The position numbers and the translations under genes are program-made. Below, in pieces: positions 1 through 5,085 of a DNA stretch of 7,710 bases (positions within the stretch are counted from its first letter, which is position 1; the number at the start of each line of letters is the position of its first letter). The stretch is taken from contig CALYQH010000062.1 of assembly GCA_945283395.1 (NCBI GenBank), positions 1-7,710 on the forward strand. Reading direction: 5' to 3'. The notes under the pieces were generated by a model. It did no database searches, was not told where the DNA came from, and saw only the letters and a program-made list of their open reading frames with translations. The stretch is from an uncultured Ventosimonas sp. (lineage in GTDB: Bacteria > Pseudomonadota > Gammaproteobacteria > Pseudomonadales > Pseudomonadaceae).

Positions 1-66
1 TAATAAAAATTAAATGGTAATAGATTAGTTGAGATTAGAAATAATTTAGTAAGATATATTACTGGT

Positions 67-95
67 GGAACTTTTAACTATCATTTATACTCAAA
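67..95 (+). promoter_or_regulatory. sigmaE/AlgU-type promoter of rpoH
   Basis: A GGAACTT box (67-73) is followed after 17 nt by TCAAA (91-95). This fits the extracytoplasmic-stress sigma factor pattern (GAACTT, 16-17 nt, TCnnA) known for E. coli sigmaE and Pseudomonas AlgU. The predicted start is near 101-103, giving a 5' UTR of about 55 nt before rpoH. A TATACT (86-91) overlaps it and could act as a housekeeping -10, but no good -35 accompanies it. SigmaE control of rpoH is known in E. coli and Pseudomonas, so the match is biologically sensible. Confidence 0.65.
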
Positions 96-115
96 CCATC
101 AATGAATGTTGATGG
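96..115 (+). repeat. Perfect 7-bp inverted repeat at the predicted rpoH start site
   Basis: CCATCAA (96-102) and TTGATGG (109-115) are exact inverted copies around a 6-nt loop. The repeat sits on the predicted transcription start of the sigmaE-type promoter. No T-run follows, so it is not a normal terminator. It could be an operator or, for transcripts starting further upstream, a leader hairpin. An alternative 6-bp pairing (108-113 with 125-130, one G-U pair) would exclude it. Confidence 0.45.
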
Positions 116-157
116 CCTATTTAAGTCAACAAGAAATTTATTACATGGGGGAATCGA

Positions 158-1015
158 ATGTCAAAAAATTTAATACCGGTTCAACACTTAACACCTGGTG
201 CTAATTTGGAAGCCTATGTGCATTCCATAAATAGCCTTGCCGTGTTAACCGCTGAACAGGAACATGAATTGGCAGATCGGCTCTATTATGAACAAGATGT
301 AGAGGCCGCTCGCCAACTCATACTTGCTCACTTACGCTTTGTTGTTCATATTGCCCGTACTTATGCTGGTTATGGTCTACCTCAAGCAGACCTAATTCAA
401 GAAGGGAATATCGGCCTTATGAAAGCCGTTAAACGTTTTAATCCAGAAATGGGGGTACGTCTTATTTCTTTTGCGGTACATTGGATTAAAGCAGAAATAC
501 ATGAATATATTCTTAAAAATTGGCGTATTGTTAAAATTGCTACTACTAAAGCACAACGTAAATTATTCTTCAACTTACGAAGCCAAAAGAAATGCCTAAC
601 TTGGTTAAATAATGAAGAAGTGAATAATGTAGCAAAAACGTTAGGTGTAGAAGCTAAAGATATAAGGGAGATGGAAAGCCGTTTAACAGGTGCAGATATG
701 GCTTTTGATCCTGCTGCCGACGAAGATGATGAAATTGCTAGCTATGCTCCTGCATCTTATTTAGAAGATAATCGTTATAATCCTGCGGTGCAACTAGAAA
801 ATGCTGATTGGTCAGACAGTTCCTCTAATAACTTACACGAAGCACTAGCTAAATTAGATGATCGCAGTAAAGATATTTTACAACAACGTTGGTTATCTGA
901 TGATAAAGCAACATTGCATGATTTAGCAGCTAAATATAACGTTTCAGCCGAACGGATTCGCCAACTTGAAAAGAATGCGATGGATAAGCTTAAACGTTAC
1001 ATGATAGAAGCTTAG
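158..1015 (+). CDS. rpoH: RNA polymerase sigma factor RpoH (sigma-32, heat shock)
   Basis: This is the alternative sigma factor that directs RNA polymerase to chaperone and protease promoters during heat or unfolded-protein stress. At 285 aa it has normal family length. Region 2 spans about residues 52-121 and includes the segment around [20 protein letters not shown]. The RpoH-specific box QRKLFFNLR lies at 133-141. Region 4, with its helix-turn-helix ending in [15 protein letters not shown], spans about 226-280. The wording is very close to Pseudomonas RpoH as I recall it. The ATG at 158 is preceded by GGGGGA (147-152) at 5-nt spacing, and no in-frame start lies nearby upstream. In Pseudomonas and E. 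coli rpoH follows ftsX. Here the 157 upstream bases show no recognisable FtsX C-terminus and carry their own promoter. A hairpin terminator follows directly. Confidence 0.98.
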   Translation: MSKNLIPVQHLTPGANLEAYVHSINSLAVLTAEQEHELADRLYYEQDVEAARQLILAHLRFVVHIARTYAGYGLPQADLIQEGNIGLMKAVKRFNPEMGVRLISFAVHWIKAEIHEYILKNWRIVKIATTKAQRKLFFNLRSQKKCLTWLNNEEVNNVAKTLGVEAKDIREMESRLTGADMAFDPAADEDDEIASYAPASYLEDNRYNPAVQLENADWSDSSSNNLHEALAKLDDRSKDILQQRWLSDDKATLHDLAAKYNVSAERIRQLEKNAMDKLKRYMIEA

Positions 1016-1029
1016 TCCAATTCATTTAT

Positions 1030-1060
1030 TAATAAAGCGTACTTAGTACGCTTTATTATT
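1030..1060 (+). terminator. Intrinsic terminator after rpoH
   Basis: A 13-bp perfect stem (1030-1042 with 1046-1058) closes on a TTA loop, 14 nt after the rpoH stop codon. The core is AAAGCGTAC/GTACGCTTT. The A-rich 5' arm and T-rich 3' arm give U-rich ends in both directions, so it could act on either strand. Confidence 0.85.
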
Positions 1061-1136
1061 TAACATTGAATTATTAAATAATGCTTTAAATTACATGTAG
1101 TTAGCAATAATATTTGAAAAAATTTCAAATAAATAC

Positions 1137-1172
1137 TTGCTCTAATAAGCCTGATAGCGTATAGTTCGCGCC
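1137..1172 (+). promoter_or_regulatory. Stable-RNA promoter for the tRNA-Arg pair
   Basis: TTGCTC (1137-1142) and TATAGT (1160-1165) are spaced by exactly 17 nt and followed by a GC-rich discriminator TCGCGCC (1166-1172). A GC-rich discriminator is the hallmark of tRNA and rRNA promoters repressed in the stringent response. Upstream is an AT-rich stretch with an 8-bp inverted repeat (1112-1119 with 1123-1130) that may serve as an UP element. The start would be near 1172-1175, giving a leader of about 30 nt before the first tRNA. Confidence 0.75.
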
Positions 1173-1205
1173 TGCAAATTAACTCTTGCATATAACAGTA
1201 TTTAC

Positions 1206-1282
1206 GCGCTCGTAGCTCAGCTGGATAGAGTACTCGGCTACGAACCGAGCGGTCAGAGGTTCGAATCCTCTCGAGCGCGCCA
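1206..1282 (+). tRNA. tRNA-Arg (anticodon ACG), copy 1
   Basis: This 77-nt cloverleaf has an acceptor stem GCGCTCG/CGAGCGC, a D stem GCTC/GAGT, an anticodon stem CTCGG/CCGAG around loop CTACGAA, and a T arm AGAGG-TTCGAAT-CCTCT. The discriminator base is G and the CCA end is encoded. The ACG anticodon is normally edited to ICG by TadA and then reads CGU, CGC and CGA. It is identical to the second copy 36 nt downstream and shares its promoter and terminator. Confidence 0.97.
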
Positions 1283-1318
1283 TTATTGAAATAACAAGAG
1301 ATAAGATGTGTAGTTTGT

Positions 1319-1395
1319 GCGCTCGTAGCTCAGCTGGATAGAGTACTCGGCTACGAACCGAGCGGTCAGAGGTTCGAATCCTCTCGAGCGCGCCA
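1319..1395 (+). tRNA. tRNA-Arg (anticodon ACG), copy 2
   Basis: This is a base-for-base duplicate of the copy at 1206-1282, with all stems intact, anticodon ACG and an encoded CCA. The identity stops exactly at the mature tRNA ends. The 36-nt spacer contains no promoter I can see, so the two are probably processed from one precursor. A terminator follows 10 nt after the CCA. Confidence 0.97.
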
Positions 1396-1405
1396 GATTA
1401 TTATT

Positions 1406-1432
1406 AAAACCTGCTTAAGCAGGTTTTTTTTT
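1406..1432 (+). terminator. Intrinsic terminator of the tRNA-Arg transcript
   Basis: A palindrome at 1406-1427 has the core ACCTGC-TTAA-GCAGGT and runs into nine consecutive T residues (1424-1432). This is a textbook Rho-independent terminator. It implies that mgtE needs its own promoter or read-through. Confidence 0.93.
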
Positions 1433-1441
1433 ACAATCGCT

Positions 1442-1601
1442 AAACTCAATAACCAGTTTTTCTTCTTCTTTGAAGAATACTTTGTCTAACTAGTTTCTTA
1501 GGCAACTCTATATTAGAGACGCAGACTGTTGTTATTATCCTAACTGGTTTATAGTTTAATAACTCCCATGATGATTCTCTAACATCTGGGGCGGAGATCA
1601 T
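1442..1601 (+). promoter_or_regulatory. Structured leader region of mgtE (candidate)
   Basis: This gene-free stretch between the tRNA terminator and mgtE has several possible RNA pairings. TTCTTC/GAAGAA forms a short hairpin (1463-1477). AACTAG (1488-1493) plus TTAGG (1498-1502) can pair with CCTAA (1539-1543) plus CTGGTT (1544-1549), enclosing CTCTA-TAT-TAGAG (1506-1518). AACCAGTT (1451-1458) is an exact complement of AACTGGTT (1542-1549), so it competes for the same arm. Near the start, ATGATtCTC (1571-1579) can pair with GAGATCAT (1594-1601) and cover the Shine-Dalgarno sequence. I recognise neither an M-box nor an mgtA-type leader. No convincing promoter is visible: TATATT (1509-1514) and TATAGT (1550-1555) lack good -35 partners. 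Confidence 0.35.
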
Positions 1602-1602
1602 T

Positions 1603-3039
1603 ATGAGTGAAGCTGAGGCAAAAATACAAGAATCCCTTCAGGATCGTTTCGATCAAATTCGAGAACTCATTACTCAATACCATAAAGCTGAAGAGTTAGC
1701 AGAAGAAGAAAAAAAGCCTTTTAATCCTGACTATAGCAAATTACAACAAAAACTAGAGGAGTTACACCCTGCCGATATTGCCGACTTGCTAGAAGCACTT
1801 CCATTAACCGACCGCTTATTACTATGGCAGCTAGTCAAATCAGATCGTGATGGAGATATTCTATTAGAAGTTTCTGACGCAGTTCGTGATACGTTAATAG
1901 CAGACATGGATGATCACGAAATCATTGCCGCGGCTAAAGACATGGATGCTGACGAATTAGCAGATTTAGCCCCAGAAATACCTAATGATTTGCTACAAGG
2001 ACTGATGGACTCATTAGATAGTCAACAAAGAGAAAGAGTAGAGTCAGCGCTCTCTTATGAAGAAGACCAAGTTGGAGCGCTAATGGATTTCGAAATAGTA
2101 AGCATCCGTAATGATGTTACTCTTGAAGTGGTGCTTCGCTATTTACGTCGTTTAAAAGAGTTCCCTAGTCATACTGATAAACTATTTGTGGTTGACAAAA
2201 ATGCTCTATTAAAAGGGATTTTACCCATAAAAAGACTATTATTAAACGATCCTGACAAATTAGTTGCTGAAGTAATGGCAGACGATCCTGTGATCTTTCA
2301 TCCACAAGAAAATGCTGCTGATGCTGCACAAGCTTTTGAACGTTATGACCTTATTTCAGCTCCAGTGGTAGATGATAAAGGTAAACTAGTTGGACGTTTA
2401 ACCATAGATGAAATGGTCGATTTAATACGCGAAAAAACAGAGACAGAAAGATTAAACATGGCAGGCTTAAGGGAAGAAGAAGATATTTTTGCTTCCGTTT
2501 GGCATTCCGTTCATAACCGTTGGACATGGCTTGCTATCAATTTAATAACAGCCTTTATTGCTTCACGTGTGATAGGTTTATTCGATGGGACTATTGAAAA
2601 GCTCGTAGCATTGGCTGCACTCATGCCTATCGTAGCAGGCATAGGAGGTAATTCAGGAAATCAAACCATCACTATGATAGTACGTGCCATGGCGCTTGAC
2701 CAGATTACTACCGCTAATACTTTCAGACTATTAGGAAAAGAATTGACAGTATCTTTTATTAATGGTCTTGTTTGGGGCAGCGTAATAGGCTTTGTCGCTT
2801 ATTATCTCTATGATAGCTGGTCATTAGGAATTGTTATGATGTTGGCCATGACCCTCAACTTATTATTAGCAGCCTTGATGGGGGTAATCATTCCTATGGC
2901 TATGGTAAAATTTGGTCGCGATCCCGCATTAGGTTCTAGTGTAATGATTACCGCAGTTACTGATAGTGGTGGCTTCTTTATTTTCTTAGGGTTAGCCACC
3001 CTCTTTATGACATTAGGGATACTGCCTATTACCGGCTAA
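1603..3039 (+). CDS. mgtE: Magnesium transporter MgtE
   Basis: MgtE is an inner-membrane, Mg2+-gated Mg2+ channel. The 478-aa protein has the full architecture. A charged N-terminal extension (1-45) leads into the helical N domain (about 46-150), two CBS domains (about 155-215 and 219-280, with DKLFVVD and APVVDDKGKLVGRLT), a linker helix, and five membrane helices (about 308-327, 333-355, 382-405, 408-436, 446-474). The family signature PIVAGIGGNSGNQ is at 342-354, and the pore-lining acidic residue is probably D454 in AVTDSGGF. In characterised MgtE, Mg2+ binding between the N and CBS domains closes the pore. The ATG at 1603 follows GGAG (1593-1596) at 6-nt spacing. The sequence is very close to Pseudomonas MgtE as I recall it. 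It is transcribed alone, downstream of the tRNA terminator and convergent with the VOC gene. Confidence 0.97.
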   Translation: MSEAEAKIQESLQDRFDQIRELITQYHKAEELAEEEKKPFNPDYSKLQQKLEELHPADIADLLEALPLTDRLLLWQLVKSDRDGDILLEVSDAVRDTLIADMDDHEIIAAAKDMDADELADLAPEIPNDLLQGLMDSLDSQQRERVESALSYEEDQVGALMDFEIVSIRNDVTLEVVLRYLRRLKEFPSHTDKLFVVDKNALLKGILPIKRLLLNDPDKLVAEVMADDPVIFHPQENAADAAQAFERYDLISAPVVDDKGKLVGRLTIDEMVDLIREKTETERLNMAGLREEEDIFASVWHSVHNRWTWLAINLITAFIASRVIGLFDGTIEKLVALAALMPIVAGIGGNSGNQTITMIVRAMALDQITTANTFRLLGKELTVSFINGLVWGSVIGFVAYYLYDSWSLGIVMMLAMTLNLLLAALMGVIIPMAMVKFGRDPALGSSVMITAVTDSGGFFIFLGLATLFMTLGILPITG

Positions 3040-3048
3040 TTTTTAGCC
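3034..3048 (+). terminator. Short hairpin at the mgtE stop codon (weak terminator candidate)
   Basis: GGCTAA and TTAGCC form a 6-bp stem with a TTT loop, overlapping the mgtE stop codon. The run after it (TATAACCTTTT) is not a clean T-tract, so function as an intrinsic terminator is doubtful. Confidence 0.3.
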
Positions 3049-3102
3049 TATAACCTTTTGTTAACTAATTTAAAACCTAATTCATTCAACTGGAAAATTA
3101 TC

Positions 3103-3139
3103 CATGCTACTGTCCTATATTTTGGGTTATAGGAGCATG
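3103..3139. repeat. Long imperfect inverted repeat between convergent genes
   Basis: CATGC (3103-3107) pairs with GCATG (3135-3139), and TCCTATA (3113-3119) pairs with TATAGGA (3128-3134). Five unpaired bases (3108-3112) lie on the left arm only, and the loop is 8 nt. The 12 paired bases are separated from both coding ends, and no T-run follows on the + strand. It may protect or define the 3' ends of the convergent mgtE and VOC transcripts. The rest of 3040-3194 is AT-rich with no gene. Confidence 0.5.
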
Positions 3140-3194
3140 CCCATTACACGGACTTACTCAATAGTTTAATACTATAATAATAGTTTGACATATA

Positions 3195-3641
3195 TTATTT
3201 TTCTGCAACATCTCTTAAGAATGGGGTATGCGAAATAGCCATAAGGATACCGTCAGGGCTAAGAAAGCGTGTGACAATTTTTCCCCACGGCTCTTCCTGT
3301 AATCGAGTTAACAGCTGGTATCCGCTTTGTTCAAGAATTAACGTGGCTGAAGAAATATCGGCCACATCCATTTCAAGCCATGCCTGAGGCACAGGTAAAC
3401 TTTTTGGCCAAACTGCTGTCCCGAAACAAGACATGGCAGCCTTATCAAGAGGCCATAAAGCAAAGCATTTTACACCTTGAATTTTCTCAACATGCAAGTA
3501 ACCATCGTACCCTTCTATAGTTTCCAAAGGCAGTCCAAGGATATTCTTAAATAATTGTTCATTTTCTTTTTGATTAGTGACAATAGGGCCAAATCCAGCA
3601 ATAAATAATACCTTTATTTTTTTTAATATATCATGTGTCAT
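3195..3641 (-). CDS. VOC-superfamily (glyoxalase/bleomycin-resistance fold) protein
   Basis: This 148-aa protein has the length and pattern of a single vicinal-oxygen-chelate protein, with two beta-alpha-beta-beta-beta modules. The first covers about residues 9-64 (helix after TNQKENEQLFKNILGLPLE). The second covers about 86-138 (AWLEMDV, helix SSATLILEQSGYQLL, then EEPWGKIVTRFLSPDGILMAIS). The EPWG...RFxSPDGxL stretch is typical of this superfamily. The last metal-ligand Glu, usual in the closing DPDGNxIEL strand, is replaced by Ala here (LMAI), so classic metal-dependent chemistry is uncertain. The substrate cannot be told. The start ATG has GAGGA seven bases upstream. It is on the - strand, 113 nt downstream of the GNAT gene, so co-transcription is possible but a separate promoter is likely. 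Confidence 0.8.
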   Translation of the reverse strand: MTHDILKKIKVLFIAGFGPIVTNQKENEQLFKNILGLPLETIEGYDGYLHVEKIQGVKCFALWPLDKAAMSCFGTAVWPKSLPVPQAWLEMDVADISSATLILEQSGYQLLTRLQEEPWGKIVTRFLSPDGILMAISHTPFLRDVAEK

Positions 3642-3670
3642 ATGCTATTCCTCATGTATATATACGTTCT

Positions 3671-3698
3671 AGCATAGTTTGGTGCAGCAAGTTGTAAG
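3671..3698 (-). promoter_or_regulatory. Possible promoter of the VOC gene
   Basis: Read on the - strand, CTTACA (3693-3698) and TATGCT (3671-3676) are 16 nt apart. Each matches the housekeeping consensus at 4 of 6 positions. The position, 29 nt before the ATG, is reasonable. The match is weak. Confidence 0.3.
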
Positions 3699-3754
3699 GT
3701 ACGATTTTCCAATTAACTTAATAACTATTAGCTGCTATTTCTGTTACATAAACA

Positions 3755-4264
3755 TTAATTAACTAGTGGTAACTTATTGTTGGCCGCTAACGACTGTAAT
3801 GCATCCCCTGTTAATCTATATACAGTCCACTCACTTTGCGGTTTAGCCCCTAACGACTGGTAAAACTTGATAGCAGGAGTATTCCAATCCAAAACGCTCC
3901 ACTCAAACCGACCACAGCCTTCATTAACTGCTTTAGCCGCTAAATAAGTTAATAATCCTTTGCCATAACCTTTACCTCTTTCACTTTTAGCTACATAAAG
4001 ATCTTCAAGATAAAGCCCTTTTTTAGCTAACCAAGTGGAATAATTATAAAAATAAATTATATACCCCACTACCTTGCCTTGCCCATTCTCACATATTAAA
4101 GCCTGAGCGTTAGCTTGCTCACCAAACAAGGTTTGTTGAATAGTTTCTTCTGTAGCTAATACCTCATGCTCCGCTTTTTCATAAATAGCTAACTCAGTAA
4201 TTAAGCTTAAAATAGTTTCGGCATCGTTGGGAACAGCCGCTCTAATTAACATCTGCTTTGACAT
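3755..4264 (-). CDS. GNAT N-acetyltransferase, SAT/thialysine-acetyltransferase type
   Basis: This 169-aa cytoplasmic enzyme is predicted to move an acetyl group from acetyl-CoA to an amine. The GNAT fold is complete: motif C/D start IRAAVPNDAETILSLI, beta strands VVGYIIYFYNYSTW and YLEDLYV (85-91), acetyl-CoA pyrophosphate loop RGKGYGKG (96-103), and motif B VLDWNTPAIKFYQSLGA (124-140). Y135 sits where the catalytic Tyr of spermidine/spermine acetyltransferase lies, and E87 matches its substrate-site Glu. The combination of YSTW, YLEDLYV and LDWN..AIxFY recalls animal SAT1/SAT2 and bacterial relatives. SAT2-type enzymes act on thialysine or polyamine-like amines, but the bacterial substrate is unknown. 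The ATG at 4264 has AGGAA eight bases upstream. No clear promoter or terminator was found. Confidence 0.85.
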   Translation of the reverse strand: MSKQMLIRAAVPNDAETILSLITELAIYEKAEHEVLATEETIQQTLFGEQANAQALICENGQGKVVGYIIYFYNYSTWLAKKGLYLEDLYVAKSERGKGYGKGLLTYLAAKAVNEGCGRFEWSVLDWNTPAIKFYQSLGAKPQSEWTVYRLTGDALQSLAANNKLPLVN

Positions 4265-4844
4265 GTTATTAATTCCTGTATTACGCTAATAAAAATCAAT
4301 GTTACGTTAAAAAATCGTTATTCTACTCTGCACAACCTCAATTAAGTTAGATTGGCGTATGAATAAAAACCTTAGGTATTTTATCTTATTCTTTGAAAAA
4401 ATAGCGAATTTTTCAAGCTGCTAGCTAGCTTCTTGATATTATTTGTTGGAGGCTTTATCTTAAACAGGCTTGTATACCTTATATTGTTTTGTTAGTATGT
4501 ATTGCGATAATAATCTTGCACTTTATCAGATAATTGGCAATTTTCTCTCATCAAACCTTATTATAAAATATTAACGCTATTTAAAACCAAGATTTATATT
4601 GGTAACTCCAATAGAAAAATATTGATAACTAAATAAACCAAATCACAGATGACTAGTCTACGATAAAGTAATAAAATAGCTCGAATGATTAACTAGTTAG
4701 ATTAACATAGATGTTGATAAATGGGCTAACTGGATAACATATAAAGAAAACTATCTGACAATTGCCAAGCTTTAGGTTGTCATTGAACTTTAAAGATCAA
4801 GGAAAAAGATTGATGACGCATTCAACTAAGAGTAATGGACGATT

Positions 4845-4873
4845 TTGCTAAGAAAGATTGGCAAAAATATAAC
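4845..4873 (+). promoter_or_regulatory. Candidate promoter of the glycerate kinase-uvrC unit (distal)
   Basis: TTGCTA (4845-4850) and TATAAC (4868-4873) are spaced by 17 nt, matching the consensus at 4 of 6 and 5 of 6 positions. The start would be near 4880, giving a leader of about 205 nt. Confidence 0.45.
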
Positions 4874-4963
4874 GAAACAAGGTATTGTGACACCTATTAA
4901 ACAAAAAATTAGCTTATTTAGCTTAACCAAGATGGCCAAAAATGATTATTACTTTTTAAATAC

Positions 4964-4991
4964 TTGCACTCACATTTGTAACACTTATGAT
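4964..4991 (+). promoter_or_regulatory. Candidate promoter of the glycerate kinase-uvrC unit (proximal)
   Basis: TATGAT (4986-4991) is a 5-of-6 match to the -10 box, with TTGCAC (4964-4969) 16 nt upstream as a poor -35. The start would be near 4998, giving a leader of about 88 nt. It is an alternative or addition to the distal candidate. Confidence 0.35.
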
Positions 4992-5085
4992 CGAAGATCT
5001 ATTATCTGCACAAACTGCTCTTAACTAGGATCAAGAGCTAAATTTTGTATTTACCTTCTTAAATCAACTGAACTTAGGTACATGT

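Larger units (their letters stand above)
4265..5085. other. 821-nt intergenic region between divergent genes, no convincing gene
   Basis: Stop codons are dense in all frames, and the small open stretches are no longer than expected in such AT-rich DNA. It contains an AT-rich inverted repeat TTGAAAAA/TTTTTCAA (4393-4400 with 4409-4416), directly followed by AAGCT/AGCTT (4415-4419 with 4427-4431). It also holds a TAACTAGTTA palindrome (4690-4699) and TGACAA/TTGTCA (4756-4761 with 4777-4782). A + strand promoter-like pair, TTGATA (4433-4438) with TATCTT (4456-4461) at 17 nt, faces no gene for 600 nt and could start a small RNA or a long leader. No tRNA, terminator with a T-run, transposase fragment or gacA remnant was recognised. 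Confidence 0.6.

Noticed and set aside
2808..2999. Open frame of 63 codons on the - strand
   Set aside because: It lies wholly inside mgtE, antisense to the conserved membrane domain, with no family resemblance.
1488..4699. Repeated AACTAGT motif (about 1488, 3762, 4691)
   Set aside because: The contexts differ, spacing is irregular and the motif is AT-rich; this is compatible with chance rather than a repeat family.
4701..4770. Short protein-like stretch ending at TAG after CAATTGCCAAGCTT
   Set aside because: Only about 24 codons lie between stops, with no start context. I could not match it to any family or to a gacA remnant.
4785..4815. Second GAACTT box, tested as a sigmaE-type promoter for garK
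   Set aside because: No TCnnA box lies 16-17 nt downstream.
4835..4900. 21-codon frame starting MDDFAKKDWQKY
   Set aside because: It has no ribosome-binding site and overlaps a better explained promoter candidate. It looks like chance.
4932..5024. 30-codon frame with a CxxxC...CxxC spacing (starts MAKNDYYF), within a longer stretch open from 4836
   Set aside because: There is no Shine-Dalgarno sequence. About one open stretch of this length is expected by chance in 821 nt of AT-rich DNA, and two candidate promoters of garK overlap or precede it.
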